NCBI RefSeq assembly: GCF_963966145.1
Contig: NC_091051.1
Location: 21,886,001 to 21,950,000, forward strand
Source of the DNA: Tenebrio molitor
Taxonomy: Eukaryota; Arthropoda; Insecta; Coleoptera; Tenebrionidae
Length of the DNA stretch: 64,000 nt
Reading direction: 5' to 3'
In this document: piece after piece, positions 43,848-55,896 of the stretch
How the letters are laid out: each line of letters begins with the position of its first letter
How positions within the stretch are numbered: position 1 is the stretch's first letter
The notes under the pieces: generated by a model
What the model was told of the DNA's origin: nothing
What the model saw: only the letters and a program-made list of their open reading frames with translations
Database searches by the model: none
Made by a program: the position numbers and the translations under genes

Positions 43848-45332
43848 CAGGGTCTCTATAAATGATTGTCGGGTCCAGCCAGCCATGGAAAGTTGTCAAA
43901 TTTTGAATGTGCCGCTTTGTTCGGCAATTAATGAATGTCACATTTTCAGGATTTCAGGTTAGGTTGTTGGCTTTTAACCAGAGACAAGTTTCAACTGTGC
44001 TTTACTCTTGCTAACATTAATGTATTTATTATTTAATATCAACACCCACAGGGAAACAATTATTGCCCCCATCGTACCGCCACACACTGTACAGGAATTG
44101 GTATGAGAACAAATCCAAACAGATAAATATTGAGAACACCTTGTCCCCGTATACCACAATACTTGGTACTGCCTTTTTGTCTGCTTTAGTGCTTTCACAT
44201 TTCTTGTTTTATGCTAGTGGTAAATACGACCTAGACTGAATTGTCGAATATGGTATTGACTCCCATTTTTTCTTCCAATATAAATAACAGTGTTTTTCAT
44301 AACAAATTAGTCTTACTGGTTTTTCAATAAAATCAAATGTATTGAACAACATAATTTACAACACTAAATAACGATAACAAATAGGTATTTTTTTATAAAA
44401 TAGATTGAGAATGTCCCCCATTAACTTCTAAACACTTGACAATTCTTCATTTATTTTCAAAAATATTTTGCATTTCTTAGTTAAGGGTACAGCAACATTG
44501 CTATCCACAGGTCCACACACCAATTTTCAAAACATGTAAAGGAGTCTCTACAAATTGGTGTGGATTCTCAGCACTCCAAATTATGAAATTGAGGTGATTT
44601 TCAAACTGAATACATTATTAAACACAACTTTGATAATCTGCAGGTTGGAGTTCTTGTACAACACTAATTTTATAAAGATGCAGTTGTAGCCTATTTTTAA
44701 TGATTTTGTGACAAGTGCATCGTGGTACACCAGATTGTTGAGATAAACAGGCTATGGATATCTGTAGAGTCTTTTCCACCATTTCTTTCAAATCCTCGAG
44801 TATTTCATCAGATACTGGTGCTCGTCCTAATGATTTACCCTTGCTAATTGTTCTGATTGTTAAAAATCTGTTCACAATGTTGTTCAGATATTTTGATGGA
44901 ATTCATTTTTACAAACAGATAATTCCCCATTACTAAACCTTCCATTTCGAAAGTAAAAAACAACAATGAACGTGTTCTGTTCAACAGAATAAACCATTGT
45001 AAAGAAAATAAAGCTAAAATAAAACATAAAACATTAAAGCATAACCTCACAAATTTTGCCGGTGTATTTACCTCTAAAAGCGGACGTACTTGCAATTTTT
45101 ATTGAAAAATACTGATTTTTGGTGTATATTAACTGTGATTAACTGCGATAAAACGAATATAAGGAAGTTAAGGAACCAAAACTCGACTGACAAGCGCAAA
45201 CGAAACGTCAGTCACTAATGTCAAAAGTGACCATGAAAACGAACTAGAATTTGGCATCAGTTTCAAAAAAGCGGAACAGTAAAATTTTTTTCCAAGGCTG
45301 GCTTGACCAGACAATCATTTATAGAGACCCTG
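43848..45332 (-). mobile_element. mariner-like element, 1485 bp
   Basis: CAGGGTCTCTATAAATGATT and its inverse at the right, continuing with GTCKGGTC. TA at 43846-43847 and 45333-45334. One decayed minus-strand transposase. Confidence 0.88.
44480..45095 (-). pseudogene. DUF4817 transposase, N-terminal and middle parts
   Basis: The best stretch (44618-44875) reads GRAPVSDEILEDLKEMVEKT, then LSQQSGVPRCTCHKIIKNRL and LYKISVVQELQPADYQ, the linker and second HTH of this transposase class. Further on, LRIHTNL and VCGPV-like pieces correspond to the usual SAENPH and GVWCxxS motifs. The N-terminus near 45000 is degenerate, and the region with the second and third Asp is absent. Confidence 0.75.
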
Positions 45333-45443
45333 TAGATAACAATCTAATATTGTTAAAAAAACAAGTAAAGAAACGTGGTAATTTTATTGCGAATGTAAAT
45401 GTTTGAGTTTGATTCACGAGAGAGCGCAGCTAAGCCGCTATAA

Positions 45444-45777
45444 CAAGGTTGGTAGAACTGACTAATTTGTATAATAGGTTGCCTCGTTGAAAATTGCGGG
45501 GCGGGGGGGAAAGTAACTCGTGACGTAAAATCAACCCAAAAATTTTGGGTGTTCGAATAGAACCCAAGGTTCATAAGCTCCGTGGAGTTTATTGGGTGGC
45601 TTTTTGGGCTTTATTCTAGCGAGCGAACACCTAATGCATGATCGACAGACTCTGTCGTAAAAGTTTAGTACACTGTGACGTCACGAGTAACTTTTGCGGG
45701 GGGAAAAAATTCAGACTATTGCTTTAAATGGCAACGAGGCAACCTATTATACAAATTAGTCAGTTCTACCAACCTTG
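45444..45777. mobile_element. 334-bp hAT-type MITE, 46-bp perfect inverted ends
   Basis: CAAGGTTGGTAGAACTGACT and the following 26 bp are exactly inverted at the right end. CGCTATAA is duplicated at 45436-45443 and 45778-45785. The interior has GTGACGTCACGAG and GTGACGTAAAATC. The perfect ends suggest a young insertion. Confidence 0.93.
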
Positions 45778-46007
45778 CGCTATAAGATTAATTTTCCACG
45801 ATCATGTTATGTTATGGCACAAAAGCACAAAGCCACAAGTTGTAATTGTCTAGTTCAAAAATTAAGAGATGAGAGGGACTATTTACGTCCCTAGTGTATT
45901 TTAACACAAAATGTTCATTTAATTTTTTCAGAATGTAAACTATTTGGAATTGTTTATAGGGGATTTATAACAAACACAAGTTATTTATTATACAAGTATC
46001 TTATAAG

Positions 46008-46085
46008 GCAAATAAGTCACGAAAGAAATGTTTAGCCACGAGAGCTTACTCGAGTTAGCTAATGTTTCTTAAGCGACTTATTTGC
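46008..46085 (-). repeat. segmented hairpin element (H9)
   Basis: GCAAATAAGTC/GACTTATTTGC and AAGAAA/TTTCTT, tip CGAGAGCTTACTCGAG. Confidence 0.8.
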
Positions 46086-46121
46086 TGTTAAGGCACGAGT
46101 GTAATGCATAGTTTTATCCAA

Positions 46122-46262
46122 CATCTGTTAAAGCTGCCAGTGGTTCTATGTCTTGCAGCAGCTCTTTGTACCACAGATTTGTTGGTATTTAAAATTTGAG
46201 CAACTTCCCTCTGCGAATACCCTTCGCGGAGAAGAATAATGATTTAAGACACTTCCTCAACG
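46122..46262 (-). pseudogene. Tc1-like transposase HTH fragment
   Basis: The minus strand reads IIILLREGYSQREVAQILNT, then NKSVVQRAAARHRTTGSF, the first helix-turn-helix of a Tc1-type transposase. The rest is lacking; the hairpin at 46008 lies just beyond its end. Confidence 0.6.
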
Positions 46263-46348
46263 CTAAGATGCCTAGGTATACTTTTGGTTGAATATGCGAC
46301 GGAAAACAGATTTTGTACTTTTGTAATGATAAAATCAATGTTTTAGTA

Positions 46349-47293
46349 CCGGGTGAGTGAAGTTTTACCGCCCGAGCGAAAACACCCACTTCTAATCAAT
46401 TTAAAATTCTCAAAAAATTCAGGAATGATTGTATCACTGTAGAACAGTCTGTAAATATTTCAAAATTTTTAATGAAACAGGTAAAAATTTTGTTATTCAA
46501 TAACCGCTACATTAATTTACATTATTTTTCAATGAGAGTCCTTTCAAACATTTAGAAAAAATTTGGTGTCATTGAAATCATGAAAACATCACCGGTTTTT
46601 GAAATAAATGGGATTTGATATTCAAGTGCAAAATTTAGCTATGATTTATTATTAAATTGGGCGGTCAGTTCCACAAAAGAAGTTGACGTAGGTTGTTTAT
46701 GGTACTTTTTAGGGACTTAAGAATTACTAGAAAAGTGATACTGCAGTTGTAAATCTTGGTCATTTTTCGCTCTTAATGTTAAAATTGGAATAATTCAAAA
46801 ACGAATAATTATCTTTTGATGCGAATTTCATAAATGTGTTCTTTGAATTAATTGTGAATTATGAGCGTGTACGAAAATAGTAGTTTATTCAATGAGTTCG
46901 TGCGTAAATTGGGCCTTTTTTAGGACGAGTGGGCCAATTTACACATGAACGAGTTGAATACAACGTTTTTTTGTTCGACGAGCCTCTTAAAGGCTCTAAA
47001 TCGCTTAAAACCTTTAAAATTAGCTTGACGTTTCGTTTTGACTAGTTGTGACATTTATCAAAATTCGTTCACACAGGAGAAAATTTTCAAATTCTGACAA
47101 TGTCGAACAAAAAAAAATAAAAAATTTATACTCAAAATCGATTTTTAAAATTTTATGACTGAATTAAGTGATAAGGGAAAATTGATTACACATTTGAAGT
47201 GTTATATCAAGGGAATGTAACCCTAAACTTTCGTAATTTTAACTAATTTTTTAATAGGGTTATCGTGCGGGCGGTAATACTTCACTCGCCTGG
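46349..47293. mobile_element. 945-bp MITE, TA target site, hosting repeat A copy 6
   Basis: CCGGGTGAGTGAAGTTTTAC and inverted CCAGGCGAGTGAAGTATTAC, followed by CGCCCG in both. Confidence 0.83.
46874..47117 (-). repeat. Repeat family A, copy 6
   Basis: It starts AAATAGTAGTTTATTCAATG. The arm GTGCGTAAATTGGGCC pairs with GGCCAATTTACACATG. It ends ATGTCGAACAAAAAA. Confidence 0.87.
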
Positions 47294-47800
47294 TACAGTA
47301 AAACTACTAAAATGGCATCTCTAACAAGTATTTTTTTGTTGACATTCGTTATTTTGAAAACAAATGCATTACCTTTGTTCATTTCTTCATGGCATTTTTT
47401 TAGAAATAATGTAATATACACTTAACTATGACATGTGTGAATTTTGTTAAGATCAATGAGACTTTCAACAAGTAATTTTAATTTTTATTGGCGGTCTCTT
47501 AATTTTGTCCAGAAGTGTATTTTACTTTATGGCGTCCGTAATTTATTTTTTCTACTTTGCGTTCGTACTAATGCTATTACGATACTGTTTTGCGTATCGT
47601 AATTGGAAAAGGTGTGATATAATAATAATACTAAAAATAGTGAAATTTAATTTTTTAATTTTGACGGATACTATGGTGTCGTGGCAGACCGCAGACGTGA
47701 CCTTGGGTGGAATCCTTCAACTTTAACGGTTTTAAATTTTAAATTATTTTTTTTCATTGAAAAAGTGGCAAAGTAGAAAAAATACTGTATGACATCTCGT

Positions 47801-47894
47801 TTATAAGGCATTTTATCGCACTTACTCCTTTAGGGCACTCCTCGCAAACTCGTCGTGGCCTAAAACCGTGCGTGCGATAAAATGCTTCTTATAA
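47801..47894 (+). repeat. segmented hairpin element (H10)
   Basis: TTATAAGGCATTTTATCGCAC pairs with GTGCGATAAAATGCTTCTTATAA-like arm. Inner GGGCAC/GTGGCC around TCCTCGCAAACTCGTC. The right flank AATAAACTATTAT matches the family. Confidence 0.85.
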
Positions 47895-48704
47895 GACTCG
47901 TATCATAATAAACTATTATCTACGGCTGCTTGGATAAGACCTTATAACCACATTCATTTATAGTCATTTGAGTTGCGTAATGTAGTTCATTACCGGGCTG
48001 GTTTCATTACGTAACGCATTTTTATTTAGAAGCAAAGAGACAAAATTTATTGAAAGACAACAATACAAAAGAAAAGCTAGGTACTTATTGTAAATACATA
48101 ACACAGTTCTTGCATTTTGTTCGCCCAGTTGCCGGCATCGACTTCGTTTCGGTCTTCAACCTCTGGGCTTGACACAAAAAGACTCACTTCCACTTTTAAT
48201 GATATTATCTACTATTCTCTTTTGGGTTGCTTGCGCAAGAGACCACTTTGTAATACACGCCATACTTAAAAAACGACGCAAACTGCAATGACACCTCCAG
48301 AGACGCACGTCTCTTGCACTCCAGGTCGTCCTCGAAACAGGATCACACATGTTTCCGTTCCAGGTTCTGTTACTTTTCTCACTTGACGTCGGGGTAACCC
48401 CAATGTACATTTTTCGAAGTCACTTCACTTCCGAGAGCCGCGATAAGACGTAAACGACCCGGCTCTCAATTATGAAAAATTAAAAACAACGCGTTGTTTA
48501 CAAACAGAATTAGCTGGTTGTCCTGGTATTGAGCAAATTGTTTCAATCTTGTTGCTTTGATTTTGAATGAAAACGATTAAAACTGACATTTAACAATTAT
48601 CAAAATATATTTTTGTAAATGTCAAATTTGACGTTTTTTCCAAAAATTGTTTTTTTTTTATTATTAATAATTCGCAGCCGTAGATAAAATGTTGTATATA
48701 ACAC

Positions 48705-48815
48705 GTGGGCTAAAGCATATTACAGGAAACTCGTGTGTTACAGATGAACTCGGGCTAACGCCCTCGTCATCTGCAATCTTCACACTCGGCTCCTGTAATA
48801 TTGCTTTTATCCCAC
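48705..48815 (+). repeat. segmented hairpin element (H11)
   Basis: GTGGGCTAAAGCATATTACA pairs with TGTAATATTGCTTTTATCCC. Then CAGATGA/TCATCTG, with tip ACTCGGGCTAACGCCCTCG. ACTCG also sits opposite ACTCG between the stem blocks. Left flank AGATAAAATGTTGTATATAA, right flank AAATAACTATTA. To its left a minus-strand 85-codon frame (48156-48410) is not recognised. Confidence 0.9.
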
Positions 48816-49755
48816 TAATTATGTAAATAACTATTAAAGTAATACAAAATCCATTGCAATACTGGTTACCTTTCCGGACAGCAGTTCTAATTTACTCGTC
48901 TGTATCATTTGAAGATACCACAAAAAACACAGAAGAAAAAAGAGGATAAAGTAATTCTACTTACTTGTAGAGATATACATTTTTTTTATCAGAAACTTAA
49001 CAAATGCTCACCTATGTATTGCATTATTATTCTAGGTATATTATATTAGATATGTATTATGTAATATGTTTTCTTTTTCACTTTATAAAGCCTTGAATTT
49101 AATATCATATTAAAAAAAAAAATCTTCAAAAAAACTTATATTAAATTTATTATACGGAGTGTCCACGCGAAAAATTCGGATGGCCTTTTCTTTAACGTTA
49201 CAAGTTTTGAAATGTATGATGTTTAATCACCTCATAGGGGACATAACTTAGTGTAGATGTCGGTTCATTACCCCGCCCCTAAAGTTACTAGGTAAGATAA
49301 GATCTTTTATCTAGAGACTTTTCTGGCCCCAGCCACACCCACTTCAAAATTTTAAATAACACCCTACATTCTACATTTTTAATAACGAATTATAAAAGAG
49401 TGCATTTGGTTTGATGTCTGTATAAAAATGTTACATAGAAAAGCTTTTGAGATCGCTTGACTTTGAAATTTAAAAACTGAATATTTTATCGATTAGAGAA
49501 ATCAAGTTGGTCTTGATTGGATTTAACAGAGCTTACTCAGTTTATCAAGTAAATTTTATTATTTGCGTTTCTAATATTTAATACAATTACATTCTTCAAA
49601 TTGCATTAAATTAATAAACTCCTGTTTTTATAGTTAAATAACGAAACTCGCGTTACACTTAAAATGCAAAAGTATTTTTATTATACCTACACAATATGCT
49701 ATAAATGTAAAACTTTGATCATTTTTACACCATATCATTAATTGTTATTTTTATA
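48816..49755. other. no gene recognised
   Basis: AT-rich. A possible single mariner end (TACGGAGTGTCCACGCG near 49155) has no partner. Confidence 0.45.
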
Positions 49756-49994
49756 ACGGGTGACGGGTATTAAAATTTTCACTTGGAGTTGGCTTTGAAT
49801 GAGTTTTTATTTTTTCTGTTACTTTAGACACACGCAAGAACGAAGGACAAATGTCACTCAGTACAATTGAAACATAACCAAATTAAGAGAAAAAACATTT
49901 ATTGAAATGTCAAACTTGACAGTGTCTAAGGTGCAACGGAAAACAAAGAATGATCCATAGCCAACCCAAAGTGAAAATTTTAATAGTCACCCGT
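49756..49994. mobile_element. 239-bp MITE, TA target site
   Basis: ACGGGTGACGGGTATTAAAA and inverted ACGGGTGACTATTAAAATTT; both continue TTTTCACTT. Confidence 0.85.
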
Positions 49995-50004
49995 TATTAA
50001 GTGG

Positions 50005-50099
50005 GTGAAGTGAGTGTTTTTTGTGCATGAAAAGGTCTTTTACGCCGAGACGCAGGTCGAGGCAGTAAAAGCCTTTGAGTGAACAAAAAACATCTTCAC
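50005..50099 (-). repeat. segmented hairpin element (H12) with echo dyad
   Basis: GTGAAG...TGTTTTTTGT pairs with ACAAAAAACATCTTCAC, and CTTTTAC with GTAAAAG. The tip is GCCGAGACGCAGGTCGAGGC. At 50225-50286 a shorter dyad reuses the arm words (GCGTGAAGT, ACTTCACGC). The words ATATTTTTTCTATAATTG (50113) and their inverse (50325) form an outer pair. Confidence 0.82.
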
Positions 50100-50494
50100 G
50101 CACGAAATATAAACAATATTTTTTCTATAATTGCTTTCAGGACTAAATTTTAAAATTCAAGTTTTTGTAGGAAATCTGAAGTATCAACTCAGTGACCATG
50201 TTGCTAGGTAACCAATAAAAAACAGTGCGTGAAGTAAAAAACAGAAAAGCTTAAGTGTGTGAAATCGCATTTCACCCACTTCACGCATAGATAACTGTAC
50301 GTGAATGCCAATTTTTTGAATCAATTATAGAAAAAATATTTTATTTTTTTACAACACACACCTACTTAAACATTTAAAATGTATTTCAATAAACCTTATA
50401 TTTAAATTTAAGGCAATATCTTAAAATTGCACCTAGATTGACTGTTACTTGTGATAATAAATTGTATAAGCACGCTTTGTAATCGGTGTAGGTA

Positions 50495-50839
50495 CTATTG
50501 CGGGCAAAAAAAGTGGGACATCAAATTTCTGTCAGTTTTGAAAAATTCGATGTAGTTCAAGCTTTATTGTCATTTTTTTTTGACACTACTCTAGCTGACA
50601 GTTTAAAAATGTATTTTATACTCTTATTTTCCTTTTCCAAATGCCCTCTTCTTTTGATAAAGGTAGATTTTGATTAAATAAATATTCACTACGTGCTTAC
50701 TTACAATCATTCCCTACAACCTACAATACATAATGATAACGTCAATCAAATCAAAGTAGGGTTAGAATCAGATAAGGGTTATTTCACATTAAAAGTCAAG
50801 ACAATGACGTTGATGTCCCACTTTTTTTGCCCGCAATAG
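50495..50839. mobile_element. 345-bp MITE, 30-bp perfect inverted ends
   Basis: CTATTGCGGGCAAAAAAAGT at the left and its inverse at the right, with TA flanks. Older split copy at 4210-5131. Confidence 0.9.
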
Positions 50840-51387
50840 TACTCGTATATGTAAAAAATACATTTTTTCTTCTGTCTTTTTTCATTTGTAAATATGTAAT
50901 TCATTACTCATTCCTTTACCAAACAGGTAAGTTCCAACTTGTTTCATTGTAGCATTCAGAAAAGGTGGATTAACAATATGTTAATTTTTGACCAGTGTAA
51001 GTCATCTATTATGAGCGGCCTCTTTGCTTGCCACGAATTTAAATGAAAAAAACATTATAGTAAGACGTCGCTGTCATAAAGAAGAAACTCACATTTTAAC
51101 GTGTGTTACTGAAATAGGATTTTTACTTGATTTATGATACAAAATACGTGCTGAATATTAAAGCTCCCAACCTATTACTCTCACCAAATTCTTTTTGCTT
51201 TAGGTAGAAGACATAGTCCAGTCAATAGAGACATAAAAATGGCTCCACCTTGCAAAAGGTACTGAAAAGTTTATACTTGGCAGGTATTTTCTATTAGGCA
51301 TATTATTAATGTTGCCGAGTTTGCGACCTTGGGGGGTTGCCGCTCGCCCCGCTATACTGGAGAATAGGGGTGGAAAATCACATTTCT
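50840..51387. other. no gene recognised
   Basis: AT-rich spacer, nothing supported. Confidence 0.4.
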
Positions 51388-52024
51388 GCGATTATTTCAT
51401 TATCCGTGCGAGATACGTCTATCTAAGTTATTATAGAAAATGTAGAGCGTACAATTCTCTACATTTCTTGTTCTTTATGTTTTTTTGTCAGATCAATAGT
51501 TTCGTAGTTACAGCGTGTAGAATTCGAGAATTTCTTTTATTTTTGTACTTTTTATTTTTTTCCATACCACCACAGAGGTAGAGCAATAGGGTGCGTTTTT
51601 TTCTTACGTAGTGTCCCCGGTGGGCATAGTCCACGATGCAATAGAAGTTTAATGTTCTACTCTTTTTGATCTCTTTGTAACGTAGACGGATCCAAATGAT
51701 CTGGATCGATCGGTATAGATGAGCTGAATTCATCAGAGTTTATGAATTCGGGAATTCCTCTTGAGAATTTTCCTCTTGTTCCTCGGGGTCATCATCATCA
51801 TCATCAGGATCATTTGGCGTTTACCTGTTTCATTAGAATACACGTTGGAGTCCGATATGCCCGTAGACGGGCAAACAATAAATGCTCGATTTCTACAGGC
51901 TCTAACTACGAAAATATAGATCTGACAAAAAAACGTAAACAACAAAAATTGCAGAGAATTGTATATTCTATATTTTTTGTAATTAGTTAATATACGTATC
52001 TCGCACGGATAATGAAATAATCAC
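51388..52024. mobile_element. element with inverted repeats of about 130 bp, class unknown
   Basis: GATTATTTCATTATCCGTGC and GAGATACGT are inverted at 51993-52024. Similarity between the arms continues through TTTTTTTGTCAGATC on both sides. The centre encodes an acidic minus-strand stretch (DPDDDDDDPEEQ), reminiscent of piggyBac-type N-termini, but no TTAA is seen at the ends. Confidence 0.6.
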
Positions 52025-52951
52025 AAACGTTTCAGAATCTGAAGATCAAGACGAACAAATACCTGAAATCAATGAATTTCTGTTTTGGCAAACACCAGGT
52101 GATTTTGATGATGATGATAATGACCCTGAGGAACAATTCGAACAATTTTATAACAAAATAAAGCAAAAAAATCTGAAATGTAAATTCGGTTTTTTTGAGA
52201 AATTAGTTTCTTGAAAATTTAAACGGAAATTTGATCATAAATGAAATCAGAAATCACTAGTCCGGCATTGTGAGTCAGAGTTGTATGCGACATTTTCATG
52301 TAGCTCTCTGTGCCACATTAGTTTTAAGATAAAGGAGTAGAGAAGTCGCTCTAACTGGGCTATCTGCATTTATATGGCCGTTACCAAGGGAATATTTCAG
52401 TCGTATCAAGAAAGACAGATCTTATCTTACACGTTCTCTTCCCTTCCAATGAAATTTTCCCAATAGATAACCGAATTTTCCGCAAAGTCTGCCAAGTCCG
52501 AATACTTGCAGAAGAAATAGACTAATTCTAACTTGAAAAAGTTTATGTCATCCTTATTATATGTCAGTTTCAAAAACAACAATTTTTTAGCTATATTATT
52601 GTACCTTAAAAATAAAACTTCTATAAACAACAAATTGTATGGGACTTTTTAGACAATATAACTCTGATATTGCAAACCGATTTTCTTTGTGTTTATTCCA
52701 AGCGATAAATCTTATTATAGAAAGGCACTCACCTGCATTCGCAGATAGTAGATGTAACGCAGTTCACCGCCGCTTTCCATTGATCTGTAACAATAGCGAT
52801 AACAGTTATCAGAAGACTTATGTTATAGGTGTTATCTCCACGTCGCCGTCGGCGTTCATTCTAGTGGACCCTTATTACTAAAATTCTAAACGCTAATCCA
52901 GATATCGGCATTTTAGGGAACAGTAAATGAAAAGAACAACAAGAATATACA
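52025..52951. other. no gene supported
   Basis: Near 52050-52150 a plus-strand acidic reading (EDQDEQIPEINEF, DDDDNDPEEQFE) resembles the acidic stretch inside the neighbouring element but has no start or family match. Confidence 0.4.
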
Positions 52952-55896
52952 TGTTACATTTTAAAAAAAAATGCAAGTTTTGTCAATGTTTCGATCATCG
53001 TGCGCACGACGTTTTGGTCTTTGGTCTTTGGTCAGGGAGGTCAGATCGGTGCGAGACTGTGAAAGGGGCTGAAACGGCGAGTAGTTGAACGGCGAGAAAA
53101 GGGTGTGGAGACGTCGAGGGTCCGAAGAGGGTGAGGCTGGAAGAAGAGTCCAGGAAGTCCAAACCCAGACGCCGAGGAGCGGATTTACGGATCCCCGACG
53201 GAAGGTTCGTGAAGAACCAAACGCCGGAGTGCGGAGTCAAATTCCACGCTTGGATTTCGTCGTCCACCGTGGGCCCGAGGAAGTCCCCGAGGAAAGTCCA
53301 GGTCTCCAGAGACGTCGACCGCCCCGTGACGATCAAGGCCACGGTGATAGAAAAAAAAATTGTTTTCGCGACGCCAGCGCGTCGTTTTAGGTGGGTCTAT
53401 GACGTTTCGCCGCAGCCGTTTCGCCGCTGGGCCAGTTTGCCACGGCTGTTCCGCTGCTGATCTTTTTTTAGCCACCTGTTATAGTTATTTTTCTATAAAC
53501 CTTACTAAAAGGAGGATTTTTAGCGTTTCTTGTCAGTGTCATTTATTTATTAATGGATTAATTGCGTCGCAATGCCCCAGGGGGTTCTCTGATACCTGAA
53601 CGTTAACGTTATATTTTTATATTCTGAAAATTTGTTATTGTGTACCTACCTATAGTAAAATAATCAATTTAATCCTTATCCAATTTTGTCGTTACCAAAT
53701 CCTACAGGTAACCTCGCCCTTAAGATATTTTTAAATGGAATTTTAACGAGGGGGTATTAAAAATAGATTATCAATGACTCTCATTACTTTGATTCTTTGG
53801 AAACGACATTACGATTTAAAATTTGTTATGTAGGTATAATATGAGGTTGAGCACCATATTTTTCTCACCTGGTCGATTAAAAGACGTGTTGGTTGAGATT
53901 AATTTATTGGTCTGCGTGTTATTGCATTGGTCTCTATTTGCTATGTACATACAAAGTTTTTATAAACAGGGTGCAAGTAACCTGAAAAAAACCCTGGTGT
54001 GACGTGACTCGTGTAGATGTATTCGATTTTTCGCCCAAGGGACACCAGATGAAGATGGTGGTACCGACCGTTACATTGTAATTTTACCCTAAAAATACTT
54101 TACGATAAGAGTAATTTTTGTCTTCTTCATAATTCTTGTCAAATCAGGTAGAAACTCCGAACGAATATTCAATCCCTCATCTGCATGGAGCCTTCTTAGT
54201 AAATAGTAGATTTAATAGTAACACTTGAGGAAATGCAACTACACAATGCCGCTCTCTGTATTTGGTGAATATTATAGTTTTATTGGGCAGGCTTTCAGGG
54301 TCAGATATACAGTATGTCCCCGGATTGAGTTTACCTACAAGAGGGAAAAAGATTATTTTTGATTTTACGCAAAAACTGCAGAGGAATAACACTTTTTGCT
54401 TTATTTGAAACTTCCGTTTCTGTTATTAAAAAGATGATTCAGTGCTCTGATTCTCTGATTGACATAATATAAAATAAATGCATTGTGTGTTTTTTCTTCC
54501 TTTTATTATTTCCTTCATACATATAAAAAGTAATGGTTTTTCTGGCTTTTATATCGGTTAAATTTGAAACGTCAAAATTTAGCCGGGTAAATATCTATGT
54601 CAAAATTTACTCGCTTCTGAATTTTTTGCAATCATTGTCCAAGATGTTGCAAATCATTCGTTATAAAATCTATTTGTTCATAATAATTCAGGAAAAATCA
54701 TTCCGAATACCCCGCTTGCATGAAAATAACCTGATTAAATTTTAACGTTTTTTGTCGCAACGTTTTGCTTAAATAAATATTTCTCGTAAATTTTCCACCC
54801 AAAATCCCTCGTGCTACGACATATTTCTAACCAAAACCTTTTGACAAAACGTCAAATTTTAATCGGTTATTTTCATGCACTTGGGATATTACTGTTGAAT
54901 ATATTTTAAAATTTATTTTATCACAGTAATAATTCAAACAAGTTGAGATTTTTTTTAATGTCAAGTAGATATTTTGATGTAACATTGTTACTCGATTACA
55001 TACATTCATTGACCTGTGTTTTTTTTTAACTAAACGTATGGGCAATGTTCGGACTTAAATATAATATATGCATAAATAAAATGACCGGTATACACTCTAG
55101 TGGTCAAAAATAAAATTTAAGTTTCAAGAAATGTGGGTTGCATACTCTGTAAATCTATCATGACAGCTGTGATGACTGATGAGATTCAAATGGCGGCGAA
55201 ACGGCCGCGGCGAAACGTCCGCGTGGCGAAAGGGCTGGCGGCGAAACGGCTGCGGCGAAACGTCCCATCCCCTTTTAGGCAGAACGTTTTTTTTTTGTTC
55301 AGGGTGAGTTATCGGTCTGCTAGTGACCTCGCCTGCAAGCGGCCGGTCAGGCCGATAACAGTTTTTTTTTTGTAAGAGTTCTTGTTTATTTTATTTCTTT
55401 ATCTTTTGTGTCCTCGTCCGCCGCGCCACTTCCTTTTCTATTTTGAATTTAGCTTTTTTTTGGGAAACGAGGTGAGGCCCGAGGGAACGGTCCCGCCGAT
55501 CGTGGGCGGCGTAGAAGAATAGCGTCGAGGACGATATCGGGCTTCACTATCGGCTCTCCCCCTTTTTTTTAATTTAGTTTTTGAATTCAATTTACTTTTC
55601 GAGAGTTTTCCTTTTTTTTTGTCATGGCGAGGGCACAACCCTTCATTATTGTTCTTAATTATTGAGTGTGAGAAACGTTTTTATTATCAAATAATCAGAT
55701 TTGTACGTGTGCAGAACTGGGTGAAAATATATTCATTTCGTTTAAACCACTCGGAGTTTACTTTCTTCCGATTATCACCACCCACCCCCACATTTAGGTT
55801 GTACTCTCGACCAGTCTCCAGTGCATCTCGACCCGAAGTCTGTTAAATCGTTATTTTAGGAAAATTTCACCATCAGGGAAAATAAATAACGTAACA
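52952..55896 (+). repeat. solo gypsy LTR, interrupted by a DNA element
   Basis: It matches the LTR at 5856-6945 from TGTTACATTTTAAAA to AATAACGTAACA in opposite orientation. Without the 53392-55272 insert and its 7-bp duplication it is about 1057 bp. It lacks an 80-bp stretch near the start seen in the other copy. No internal gypsy sequence flanks it, so it arose by LTR-LTR recombination or is a relic. Flanks (TACA, GTAC) do not give a clean target duplication. Confidence 0.88.
53392..55272. mobile_element. 1.9-kb DNA element with GTTTCGCCGC-rich ends
   Basis: TTTTAGG is duplicated at 53385-53391 and 55273-55279, and comparison with the intact LTR confirms the borders. Both ends carry GACGTTTCGCCGCAGCCGTT, continuing TCGCCGC, in inverted orientation. 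More GTTTCGCCGC units follow at the right. No coding region is seen. Inner arms (ATGAAAATAACCTGATTAAA near 54720 and its inverse near 54870) form a foldback. The superfamily is not clear. Confidence 0.82.

Noticed and set aside
48156..48410. 85-codon minus-strand frame between hairpins H10 and H11
   Set aside because: No recognisable domain; position between hairpins is suggestive but not enough to call a gene.
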